Shown: one piece after another, positions 22,760 through 32,895 of the stretch
Layout: the number at the start of each line of letters is the position of its first letter
How positions within the stretch are numbered: position 1 is the first letter of the stretch
Assembly: GCA_006384855.1 (NCBI GenBank)
Contig: VCJN01003587.1
Coordinates: 37,149-101,148, forward strand
Length of the DNA stretch: 64,000 nt
Reading direction: 5' to 3'
Origin: Tetraselmis striata
Lineage: Eukaryota > Chlorophyta > Chlorodendrophyceae > Chlorodendrales > Chlorodendraceae
The notes under the pieces: model-generated
What the model was told of the DNA's origin: nothing
What the model saw: only the letters and a program-made list of their open reading frames with translations
The model's database searches: none
Made by a program: the position numbers and the translations under genes

Positions 22760-24790
22760 CATCGGGCCGCCAATACTAGTACGTGCGTGCAACTGGTTGG
22801 CACCATCAAGCCGCAGCTACACCGTGTGATGCTCAGTTGGCTTCCACAGCATGGGCTTCGCATTGGTCGGCGCCTTCGGGCTGCCACTGCATCATGGGCT
22901 CCGGTCGCTTCCTCGGCCCAGGCACGCAATTGGTCGGCGCCATCGGGCTGCCACTACTGCACCATGTCCCCCAGCCGCCTCCGCGGCCTGGGCACGCAGC
23001 TGAGCGGCGCCAACAAGCGGTAAATGCAACTATCGCACGTACCCGTCGCGCGTCTCGCACCCGCTCACCGCCCCTCGCATGTCGCCGGGCATCCACAGGT
23101 CCGCCAGCACCACGTCCTTCTCGTTCTCTATGGTAATCAGCATCAGCCGCCCTCCGACCATGAGAACGGCCCCCGTCCGCCTGAGGGACACCAGCACGAA
23201 CGTGTCCACCATGTGTCCCGGTCGCTTCCGCAGCCCGGGTACGCAGTTGGTTGGCGCCATCGGGCCGCCACTGCACCATGTATGTGCCCCCGGTCGCTTC
23301 CGCGGCCCGGGCACGCAGCTAGTCGGCGTCAACGGGCCGCCGTTGCGCCATGTGCCACGGTTACTTCACAGCCCGGGCACGCATCAGTTGATGGTCATAT
23401 CAGCGTCATCACGCCGCCACTGCACCATGAGCCATGGTCGCTTCCGCGGCCCGGGCACGCAGCCGGTCGCATCCATCGGGCCGCCTCTATCTACACTCCG
23501 TGCCATGGTCGCTTCCGCGGCCCGGGCACGCAATTGGTCGGCGCCATCGGGCCGGCCCTGCACCATGTGCCCCGGCCGCTTTCACAACATGGGCACACAA
23601 CTGGTCGGCGTCAACCGGCCGCCGCTGCACCCTGTGCCCCGGCCACTTTTAGATCACGGGCGCACGCTGCTGGTCTGCGCCATCGGGCCGCCACTGCACC
23701 ATGTGCCCCGGCCACTTTCACAGCCCGGGCAGTCAAATGGTCGGCGCCAACGGGCCGCCACTGCATCATGTGCCCCAGTCGCTTCCGTGGCCGGGGCATG
23801 CAGTTCGTCGGCGCCATTAGGCCGCCCCCGCGCCCTGTGCCCTGGCCGCTTTCACAGACCGGTCACGCAATTGGTCGGCGTCAGCGCCGCCACTGCACCC
23901 TGCGCCCCGGTCGCCTAAGCAGCCCGGACACGCAATTGGTGGGCACGAACGCAATGCCACTGCACCCTGATCCTCGGTTGCTTTCGCGGCTAGGGCACAC
24001 GGCTGCTGGTCGGCGCCATCGGGCCGCCACAACACCCCGTGCCCCGGTCGCTTCCGCGGCATGGGCACACATCTGGTCGGCGCCAACGCGCCGCCGTTGA
24101 GCTATGTTCCCCGGCTGCTTTTGCGGCCCGGGCACGCAGCTTGTCGGCGACATCGGGCCGCCACCGCACCATGAGCCCCGGTCGCTTCCGCGGCATGGGC
24201 ACGCCGCTTGTCGGCGCGAACGGGCCGTCATTGCACCATGTGCCCCGGTCACTTCCGCAGCCCGGGCACGCAGCTGGTCGGTTCCAACGGGCCGCCCCTG
24301 CACCATGTGCCCCGGCCGCTTCCGCGCTCTTGGTAAGGAGCAGTTGGTCGGCGCCAACGAGCCGCCGCTGCACCCCATGCCCCAGCCACTTTCACAGCCC
24401 GGGCACGCAACTGGTCGGCGCCATCGGGCCGTCACTGCGCCCTGTGCCCCGGTAGTCACATCCGCAGCTCGGGCACGCAGCTAGTCGGCGCCAACGGGCC
24501 GCCACTGCACCATGTGCCCCGGTTGCTTTCGCGGCCCGGGCACGCCGTTGGTCGGCATCAACAACGGCCGGCATTGAACCAAGTGCCATGATCGCCTCCG
24601 CGGCCCGGGCAAGAAGCTGGTTGGTGCCAACGGGCCGTCACTGCACCCCGTGCCCCGGTTGCTACCGCAGCCCGGCCACGCAGTGGTCGGCGCCATCAGG
24701 TCGCCACCGCGCCATGTGCCCCAGTCACTTCCGCGGGTCGGGCACGCAGCTTGTCGGCGCAATCGGGTTGTCGATGCACGCCCGGCACGT
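22760..24790. repeat. GC-rich minisatellite, unit about 68 bp, roughly 25 copies
   Basis: A unit of 66-70 bp repeats imperfectly. Its core reads approximately gcttccgcggcccgggcacg, then cagctggtcggcgcca, cgggccgccactgcacc and atgtgccccggtc. Cores are spaced for example at 23303, 23373, 23448, 23518, 23584, 23650, 23720, 23788, 23853, 23919, 23989, 24056, 24122, 24191, 24258, 24326, 24395, 24464, 24532, 24600, 24668 and 24735. The array is interrupted at about 23030-23220 by non-repeat sequence with an exon-like reading frame. Long open frames through the array are by-products of a period close to a multiple of three and high GC. Confidence 0.9.
23051..23219 (-). CDS. Orphan exon-like segment inside the minisatellite
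   Basis: The only non-repeat sequence inside the minisatellite reads on the minus strand as DTFVLVSLRRTGAVLMVGG, then RLMLITIENEKDVVLADLW and MPGDMRGA. It is followed by GTGAGC, a good 5' splice donor. The composition (alternating hydrophobic beta-like strands, no repeat character) looks like real protein, unlike the flanking frames. I recognise no family and found no partner exon on either side. It may be an internal exon of a gene whose introns were colonised by the minisatellite, or a relic. Confidence 0.35.
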
Positions 24791-24812
24791 CTCACTACGA
24801 GGAAATCTGCCC

Positions 24813-24884
24813 GCTGCGAGAATCGAACCTCCGCACGGGCGTGCGCGTTTACGGAGAGCGCCGCTTAAATGCTCAGGCCGCAGC
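24813..24884 (-). tRNA. tRNA-like relic (B box and 7-bp acceptor stem)
   Basis: On the minus strand the 72-nt segment starts GCTGCGG and ends TCGCAGC, which pair as a 7-bp acceptor stem. It contains GGTTCGATTCT, a near-perfect B box/T-loop, and an A-box-like TGAGCATTTAAGCGG. However the T stem has a bulge, the D and anticodon arms do not fold in the standard way, and a hairpin CGCACG-CC-CGTGCG occupies the middle. No anticodon can be assigned. It is best read as a decayed tRNA gene or a tRNA-derived SINE head at the edge of the minisatellite. Confidence 0.35.
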
Positions 24885-26184
24885 CCGAAAGTAATAACAA
24901 TGGCGCTTTGTATCGAACGGCTCGCTGTATGTACCGTGTTGGGCACCTATGTCAAGTTGAGCTGTCAAAACCAGTTCATTACTTTTGACGCCTGTAGTAT
25001 GAGTAAGACCCCCATACAAATCGGGTAAATATTTCCACGTGACATAATTGTGACATAAGCTGTTTTTAATCAGGGGTAACCCCTGCTTCTACGTATCCAT
25101 AACAATCCTATTATGGAAAATTGAACGTTTTGGTTACAGGGAGAGCGTCCAGAGAATGCGCGCAAAGTACTGGGGGAGGAAAAAGCCTACATTTAAGCAG
25201 AACCCTAATTATTATTGAACATTCGAGCAATATTTTAGTTACGGGAATAATGTACCTGGAATTTGGTCGTTACGCTGCGCGGGTGGGTGCCGCACAGCGA
25301 CGGGTGGAATAACGAATACCCACCGAAACACTAACGGTGACAATTCCGGTAAGGATTACTAACGAAAAGCGATGGCTCTGGCGGTGCCGACGTGCCGACT
25401 CAGGAGTGACACTTCCTGCTTGGGAGGCACCCGCCTCAGGTGACGGCGCCAGCACATGGCCGGATTTTTGAGTTGGGGCTTTTGTTGACAGAACAAGTAC
25501 TTCGTGACATATCGTTATATATTCATATATTATTCGCTAATATTTGGTCGTAAACCTGCAACACCTTAAATAAGCTCTCGAAATTCTAAAAAAGACGATA
25601 GCATAAGTGCTGAGTTTTTCAGAAGTCTTCCGAAACGTGCCCGGAACAGGGTTGCGTCAGGCCCCCCCCCCCCCCCCCCCCCCGCTGAACATTATTTTCT
25701 ACATCGGGACTATATGTATTGAATACCGGTAGCGACTACCTGGTATCTGTAATCCTTATGACCTTGTGTGCCTCCGGCTGCGCGCGCGAATTTCGTTGGT
25801 GCTGAGGATATGCTGACAACGTCGGCGTCGCCGCATCATCCTCTCTGCACGTCATCCTCTCTGCCCTGAGAGGAATACCGGGTACCAGCACTTGCTAAGG
25901 CGGTGAGCGACCATCAAGTGCTTGTTGCTCGGGCTCAACAGTCACGCGGGATACCCGCAGCTTTCCGAAGCACTTCTATAGCACGGAATCTTTCGGCCTT
26001 CCTTTCTTCTGGGCTGGAAAGGGCTGATACATAATAACACCACGGTGCCTTTAGACATCGCCGCTCTGCGTGGCTTAGTGTTGAGAGCCGCCGGAAATAC
26101 CAGCTTCGCACATCCTCGGCAGGAACACCTCGTGACCATCCTTCGTCAATTTGCACCCGACCTGTCTGGACGAAGGAACTCGCC
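24885..26184. other. Gene-free interval before the TLC gene
   Basis: AT-richer intergenic DNA without credible coding sequence. It holds a C run at about 25662-25683 and the motif TAGCGACTA near 25728. The TLC gene promoter presumably lies toward the right end, but I see no distinct TATA or other element. Confidence 0.5.
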
Positions 26185-27096
26185 ATGGTGGGACCTGTCG
26201 TCCAGTACGTCATTTCGACGGCAGCTTTCACCACCCTGAACCTGGGGCTGGAATTGCCGCCAGTTCGGCGCGCCATCGGCAACTGGTTTCGGCGGGTACG
26301 GCGGCGGCATACAGATGAGGAGTCCAGCGAGGCAGCAACTGACAAGTTCATTGACAAGACCATAAACAAAATGGTTAACGAAGCCCACAATCTCATCAAC
26401 GTAATCTCCACTCCCACCTACGTGCACCTGCCTGTCATATTGTGCTCCATTCCCCGCCAAAGGTGGGGAACTCTCAAATTTTGCCAAGGGGCTGATGCTG
26501 ATGCCTGTTGCTGCGGTATGCAGATACCGCTGGCGCTGCACGTCATCATGCGCCCAGAGATGAAGCAAGACCGCCTGTTTGCAACCTGTCGCTCCTCTCG
26601 TGCTCTGAGCCTGGTTGCTGCCGGCTTCTTCACTCAGGACATCCTCAGTGTTTGCCGCAACTTCCATCCAGAGATGTTCCTGCATGCAGGCATCTGCTGC
26701 CCCATCTATCTCTATTCATTCTTTGCCAAAGAGTCGCAGTACTATTCCTCCGCCTTCATGCTCTGGGAGGCAAGCACGCCGTTTGTTCATGCGCGCGAGA
26801 TGATGTACAGAATGGGTATGGGCAAGACAAAGGCCTACGCCATCAATGGACTCGCCATGATGGGCACCTTCTTCATATGCCGCAACGTCTACGGCGCCTA
26901 CCTGCTGGTCGACTTCTGGCGCGTGAGCCGCCGTGAGATTCTGAACCCAACCCAGCAGGGCCGCAAGGGACTGTCGCGCTCCACAGTCTGGACCATCCGC
27001 ACCGGCGGGATCCTCATGACCGCACTCAATTCCTTCTGGTTCGGCAAGATGGCTCAGGGTGCTGTCAAGCTGTTCCTCAGGAAGCAACCAGTTTGA
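26185..27096 (+). CDS. TLC-domain membrane protein (TMEM56/TLCD-like)
   Basis: The ATG sits in a strong context (CGCCATGG) and opens a 303-codon frame. The C-terminal two thirds matches the TLC (TRAM-LAG1-CLN8) domain: GFFTQDILSV (about residues 147-157), FHPEMFLHAG with the family histidines, then WEASTPFVHAREMMYRMGMG, NGLAMMGTFFICRNVYGAY and a last hydrophobic helix before RKQPV. Multiple membrane segments are evident. TLC proteins act in ER or other membranes in ceramide synthesis or lipid handling; the TMEM56-like branch has no defined reaction, so no enzyme activity is claimed. A 123-nt in-frame segment at 26401-26523, bounded by GTAATC and TGCAG, reads poorly against the family and is probably an intron. 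Splicing it would join AHNLIN to IPLALHVIM and shorten the protein by 41 residues. Confidence 0.8.
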   Translation: MVGPVVQYVISTAAFTTLNLGLELPPVRRAIGNWFRRVRRRHTDEESSEAATDKFIDKTINKMVNEAHNLINVISTPTYVHLPVILCSIPRQRWGTLKFCQGADADACCCGMQIPLALHVIMRPEMKQDRLFATCRSSRALSLVAAGFFTQDILSVCRNFHPEMFLHAGICCPIYLYSFFAKESQYYSSAFMLWEASTPFVHAREMMYRMGMGKTKAYAINGLAMMGTFFICRNVYGAYLLVDFWRVSRREILNPTQQGRKGLSRSTVWTIRTGGILMTALNSFWFGKMAQGAVKLFLRKQPV

Positions 27097-27242
27097 GGCC
27101 GGGATTATTCAGCACAAAGCACGGTTGCTGTCACCGGAGGGCCCCGCATATTTTGCAATCAAACTGTCCTGGCATTTTGCGGGCTCTGGTGCTGGGAGGC
27201 GACTGAGCAAGGCAAGCCTGGGTAAGACGTACGATCAGCACC

Positions 27243-27247
27243 TGTAA
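27243..27247 (+). terminator. TGTAA polyadenylation signal of the TLC gene
   Basis: TGTAA lies 147 nt after the TGA of the TLC gene. TGTAA is the established polyadenylation motif of chlorophyte algae. A single pentamer can occur by chance, but it recurs at similar distances after two other stops in this window. Confidence 0.5.
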
Positions 27248-28628
27248 CAATCAGTGCCCTGTCTATCAATGCAATCCACAGAGCCCCGCAAAACGCACGG
27301 ATATGTACGATCAGATTCCGGAGCCCGTTCTGCTGTTGGTTGAATACACACCATAATAGCTACAGAAGAATGCACGGTACTCGTAAGCACAAGGACAACT
27401 TGCTGCGAGGTTCAAACTGGGTACTTCTTGGGCGGTACAGAACCACTGCATCAGTGGCAGTTTTACCACCACGGCGCATAATTGTATGGTTGTGTGCATC
27501 ATCAATAGTGAATGCTGTAATACTTTATGTGGTTGTTGCTGTCCACGTACCCTCAGCGGATTGAAATAGGCCATTCCACGGCCAGTGATACACAATACAT
27601 TGTTGTACAATCAACTGTTTTGTACTATCCGAAGCCACACAGTACCTCCCTGTTTATTTTACTTGATAACATGCCAATGGGTTATGTGTCACCTGCATAT
27701 TGCATTGCATAGACACCTTAGACACCTAGACACAAGTCGTTTGTTTGACAGTCCACCGGAGCCTGGGAAATGGCTCTACACTTCCGGCCCAGCAGGGACG
27801 TCACCACAGGCCACAGGTAGTTGTCTGCAAGTAGCCCTATCATGATGATTCGCGCCTGGCTGGACAGCGCCTGGAAAATCTGCTGCTACTATTTAATAGA
27901 TGAATAACATGCAATAGCTCTGAACAGTTGTTGCAATTCAGGTTTATTATCAAATACTCTTCGGACGCAATTTATTATCCATGAGAGAGATGGAATTCCG
28001 CCAGGGGTGTGGAATGGTTCAGATGAACAGATAGGCCACCAACAGATGAGTGGTCCTGCCTGCTGAAACATAGCGATGACATACGGCATACAATTCCAAC
28101 ACCGGTGTTTATATACACTTCTATCTATCCAACGGATGCGGTATTTTAGAACGGATCCAAGGTCGCTACTACCAGTACTGGTACCCGTACATATTCAGGG
28201 CGGTAGAACTGATCTATATTTATATACGCGAGTATAATACAGATGTGTTAAGATATATACATACCATAAATCAGACACAAATATGTACCGGTATCATCCG
28301 CGCCCCCTCAACACGGGGGGTGCTGCTGGCGGCGTGTGTCTTCGAGTTGGGGATTCACGGAACAATAACGGAATTACAAAGGAATATACATGCCTTAGAG
28401 CTGCCGACGACGATGGCGCTGGCGCGCGTAGCAGGAGCAGCAGCCCGAGCATTCATCCTGCGCCATTCCTGCGCGCAGGACGCAGCCTATCCTACAATTC
28501 AACTGAGACTCCGCAATTCACCAAAGGAGAACAACTGCCACCGCCGCCCCTTTTGCACAGCGGTCTGCAGCTGACAGCTTCACTTCTCCCCCTTCGCACT
28601 ACCACCCGCAGCAGTGCTAGTGCGGGTT
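27248..28628. other. Intergenic interval between TLC and PLPBP genes
   Basis: No coding sequence is supported. The interval is AT-rich, with the motifs GGTCGCTACTACC and CCAGTACTGGTACC near 28164-28190 that recur elsewhere in intergenic DNA of this window. The segment just before 28629 becomes GC-rich, as expected for a 5' untranslated region. Confidence 0.5.
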
Positions 28629-30356
28629 ATGTCAGTTCTACGAGCAGTCGTGCTTATGTCCTCCTCCGCCGGCTCGGCGCTCGGCGCCGTAGTGTCGCGC
28701 ATCAACAAGTCCGTTGAGGCGCACAACGTCACACGGCAGGTTCGTTGGCAGACGATATACACAATTTCCTGCTGAGTCCTGTTGGTAGCCCCTGGATGCG
28801 GCGATCGATGGGAAAAGTTACTTACCGCTGAGGCACACTCAAGCAGAGAGCACCTAACGTGGCGTCTCGTGCGCACACTCCTTGTGGATTTCAATGAGAG
28901 TGGACTGTGTGTGTGGGGGGGGGGGGGGGGGGGGGCAACATGCCTTCGGTCTGGCCAGGATGCGGACGACGAAGTTGCTAATGCTAGATGTTTCAGGGGG
29001 CGGCGGACTCACAGCATTGCTTGCTGTGTCACCCTGATGCTAGCCCCGGCTGGTAGCGGTCAGCAAGACGAAGCCCGTGGAGCTGCTGCAGGAGGTGTAT
29101 GATGCAGGGCATCGCGTGTTCGGGGAGAACTATGTGCAGGAGCTTGTGGACAAGGCGCCGCTGATGCCTGCTGACGTTCAGTGGCACTTTGTGGGGCACC
29201 TGCAGAGCAACAAAGCCAAGCTACTGCTTGGTAGGAGCCCTAAATGGAATGCTGCATCCCCCCCCCCCCCCATACACACACTGCCGCGCTAATTCTGAGT
29301 CTAATTACGTTTTGCTTTCCTAGAGTCCGTGCCAAATCTGTCAATGCTGGAAACAGTCGATTCAGCCAAGGTCGAGTTCCCCCCCTCCCCCCACCCCCAC
29401 CCCCACCACAGTTGTTTCAACAACTCGGTAATCCTCCTCGATCTTGCCGGGTGCCCGTCTGACAATACCCTCCCACACCCACCCGATTCCTGCAGCTTGC
29501 TAACAGGCTGAACAACGTCGTAGAAGGCATGGGTCGGCCGCCACTCAATGTGATGGTGCAGGTGAACACGAGTGGAGAGGAGTGTAAGTGTGCCTACTGT
29601 GTTATTCTTGCAACTGCTGACAGCCAAGGATGTCAATATGCAGCAAGTGTAGGCGAGTGCGCTCATCGTGATGCCCGAATGTCTGTGCAGCCAAGTATGG
29701 CGTGGAGCCCGAGGACGTTGTGGAGGTATCCTGCCGGTGATGCTACCATCCGTGCTGATGGGCTCTGTCTGATCCAGCTCGCTGTCAGACCACCCGCATA
29801 TTCCGCGGCTTGCTGTGACTGCTGCCTTGCGTGGCGGTGCAGCTGGCGAAGCATGTTCAGGAGAACTGCCCGCACCTGAAGTTTGTGGGCTTGATGACAA
29901 TCGGCATGAAGGACTACACCTCGCGCCCAGAGAACTTTGAGGTAAGCCACAGTGGCCCAGCGCATTTTCCCCATCCATATGCCTATGGCTGTCAGGACAG
30001 GGTGTGTACGGCATGATGTAGACGATGGTGCGCCGTGATATATCTCCACGCACGATTGACACCCCCCTGCCCCTGGGCCCCGCTGCAGTGCTTGCAGAAG
30101 TGCAGGTCGGCGGTGTGCGAGGCGCTTTCGCTGCAGGAGGACGAAGTTGAGCTCAGCATGGGCATGTCCGGAGATTTTGAGAATGCGGTGGGTGGCTGAG
30201 TCAGTGCCTGCGATGGTAACCTTCCTGCTTGCGCATATGAGCCACTGTAGAAGGCTAACTTGGACAGTGTTGGCATTACTACAGATTGCGATGGGAAGCA
30301 CAAACGTGCGAGTTGGCTCCACCATCTTCGGCGCACGGGATTATTCCAAGAACTAA
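28629..30356 (+). CDS. PLPBP: Pyridoxal-phosphate homeostasis protein (YggS/PLPBP family)
   Basis: Eight exons join in frame: 28629-28739, 29044-29230, 29324-29370, 29496-29583, 29691-29725, 29843-29941, 30089-30187 and 30285-30356. They give 245 residues, the usual family length. The protein binds PLP and buffers it without known catalysis. Family landmarks are PRLVAVSKTKP, with the PLP-binding lysine, GENYVQEL, WHFVGHLQSNKAK, VQVNTSGEESKYGV, FVGLMTIG and LSMGMSGDFENA followed by VRVGSTIFGARDYSKN. All introns are GT-AG. Intron 3 opens GTCGAGTT followed by C-rich sequence, while intron 1 instead has a G run on the sense strand (28914-28935). The start is the first ATG of a short open exon; a mitochondrial or plastid targeting peptide is not obvious. 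The gene is convergent with the EF-hand gene at 31243-32895. Confidence 0.93.
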
Positions 30357-30433
30357 AGGCCACATCTGTGCAGACGCTAGAGACCAAATGCGCACTGAGA
30401 CCACACATCACAACACATTGTCCCCGACAGTCC

Positions 30434-30457
30434 TGTAAACCCGAGTGTCTGATGTAA
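30434..30457 (+). terminator. Two TGTAA polyadenylation motifs after PLPBP
   Basis: TGTAA occurs at 30434-30438 and 30453-30457, 78 and 97 nt after the stop codon of the PLPBP gene, in the position expected of the chlorophyte polyadenylation signal. Confidence 0.5.
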
Positions 30458-31242
30458 AACTGGCTGTACTGCGTGCTGCATTTTCACCTAATTTGAGAAG
30501 CCACATTCGAGGCCATCGACTTTCCGCGCCTCCCATCATGTCGTCAACGATCCACTCGGGTGGCAGAGCAAAAAGGGATATGCGCAGAATCATTCCATAC
30601 ACCTCAGCACTGTGCTATCGCACCCGACAAAGGGTATAAGGTCAGCACAAAGCGGATTGCTATCCCTATAAGGAAGCTACATCCGAATCGTTAGTTTGCA
30701 TTATGTCTTCCAATGCGGGTGGATGGCGAGAGAGCAACCTTGGATGTAATGGCTGCCGATCACAGGCCAGACTGTCATGAGGCTTCAATCCACCCTGCTT
30801 CAGTGCAGCCCCATGTGCCCGTCTTTTCATCGCTAGCCTGCCGATACTGCTATGAAACCGCTAGAAAGGTTTTCTCATTATGTGTGCTTTGGGGCAGGTG
30901 AGAAAGGCTCCACATGGTGTAACAAGGGGGGTGGAGGGGGAGGGGACTGTGGACAATGCAGTGCTTGTGGAGTATTACACATGCAGTGCCAAGCGGTCTG
31001 TGCATACAGATAAACAGGTCTCCCAAGCCAGGGGGGATGCCCCTTTAATGTCCGTGTGTCTACGCTCTTCTACAATCGATGCGCTTCGCGGAACTTGTCC
31101 AGTGATGAAAGTCATAACACTTCTTCCGGCGGCAACGCATCTGCAAGGATCAGGTTGACATGTCAGTAACCTTCGCGAGTGCCGGTGCCGCTCACGCACT
31201 TGCCGCAATCGTAGTGCATCAACAAGTTGATGAACAGCAGCG

Positions 31243-32895
31243 TCAAGGCTCACCAATGCTGCCTCGCGTTGATGTTGCTTGCCCAGGCAGATAACCTTTA
31301 CCATCCTGCGTAATCTCGCTGTGGCTCAGAGTGAGATCTTTGTTGGAGTTTGCCACGGAGTTGCTGTCAAGGACCAAGTGCTCAGTAGTGTTCCGCTGTA
31401 GCGGTTGCCCGTCTGGAGGTTCGGCGTCGGGATGAAGTATCAGCGCTTGATATGTGCCGCCATCTACTTCTACTGTTTGAATTTCTCCCTGAGAGGTCTC
31501 GTATGAAATCTCGCCAGGAATGCCAGGTGCATCTCCGTTGTGGTGACTCCTGGACATCTCAGGTTGCGCTGATGGCGAAGTCAGGGCGTCTTCGCTGGCA
31601 CTCTGATTCGCCATGCGGCTGCTCTGCCGTGACAGAACCTCGTTTGATACCGTCGTGTACTGAGTCATGAGAGACGCCAGCAGCTCGTCGTACTGTCGGT
31701 GGCGGGCAACAGAGCCATCAGGCAGCCGCAGGCTGAATGTCTAGTTGCTCATGCAGACGTCCAACAAATGGCAAAGGCATCTTTGGGCACTACAACAGGT
31801 GACATGTACCCTGTTGTTGAGCTCGTCACGCTGCTGATGTGTGACTTTAGGTGTTGCGCGCCATGTGGGCGCATATGCTACGATAAGACATACTCGGGGG
31901 GTGGGCGGCTCATACCTGTATGTCCCCATCTTGCGTTACGTCTACTATCTCTACAAAGGACATGATCTCCTCGTCTGTGAGGAGGTTCCCCAGTTCCCGG
32001 TTTGCAGTTCGGAATTCTTCTACCGACAGGCTCCCGTTATTGTCCTTGTCGAAGAACTGCGATTACGGCAGCCGGCGAGGGTCAGGCACAGTGATGCCCC
32101 TATGTTTGGAGGCATGTCCCCGGTGTCATCTCAGGCACATGCCTCACCTGGAAAGCTTTCTGCAGAAGTTTGAGTTCGTCGTCATAATTCTGGATGAATT
32201 TCTGCCTGGAGGCACGAGGAACATAGCACACTCAACCATACATGTCAGCAGGGAGAAGGGGGGGGGGGGGGGGGGGGGGGGGATGGGGGAGTTGAAGTGA
32301 CGGCGTCGCACAAAAAATAAGGGAATGATACAGGTGTAATTCACAGAACCAACACTAGGTGGAAAGGGTAGGAGCATACCACACAAAACACGTGTCGCCG
32401 AAGGTGAATGTCGACTTCTTATCAATACCAAGCTCCTCCAGCATTTGCTCCAGATACTCCTCGTTGGGGCACTGGGGGGTGGTAGGAGTGCAGCAGCATC
32501 AACGTCAGAGGTGTGCAACATCTGCGGCATTCTTGACGAATCAAGCAAACTGCAGCGAAGACAACATAGAAACCGGAAAAGGGAACATACATGCCCCAGG
32601 GCCTGCAGGAGGGCGATGAGATCCTCGCGCTCTAATCGGTCTTGCTTGTCAGCCAGATCGAGTCGAGTTTGCCAGTCTCTCATGATTTCTGCAGCAAAAT
32701 TCATACTGTCAGATTGGAGCGGATAATGGCTCAAACACTGAGCATATTTTTCAAGCAGGCAAGCGAGCGGTCAGCATGTAGACATCTCGGGTGGCAGCTG
32801 GCGGTACCCAGATGCCACTGCGATAGATCGGTGTCCTCCGCGAGGTAAATCACCTCCTGCCCCGCGTCTGGGTCCTTCATGAGCTTCAGCGACAT
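31243..32895 (-). CDS. EF-hand protein with long disordered C-terminal tail
   Basis: Six exons join in phase: 32895-32808, 32688-32591, 32471-32380, 32205-32148, 32056-31916 and 31692-31243. They predict about 308 residues. The first half is calmodulin/centrin-like. The N-terminal lobe is degenerate (LADKQDRLEREDLIALLQAL, EELGIDKKSTFTFGD). The C-terminal lobe has a canonical loop DKDNNGSLSVEEF and a second loop VDVTQDGDIQYDELLA with acidic ligands. The last exon adds about 130 residues rich in Ser, Thr, Gln and Asn with no domain. It probably acts as a Ca2+ sensor; the partner is unknown. An in-frame upstream ATG at 32988 is an alternative start. One acceptor choice (32205 versus 32201) is ambiguous. 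The intron after exon 3 has a C run on the sense strand (32259-32281). Confidence 0.8.

Noticed and set aside
23024..24100. 358-codon plus-strand open frame
   Set aside because: It is a translation of the minisatellite. The peptide repeats with the DNA unit, and all frames are similarly open.
22760..24790. CRISPR array
   Set aside because: The repeat has no conserved repeat/variable spacer alternation; the whole 68-bp unit varies gradually. There are no cas genes and the genome is eukaryotic.
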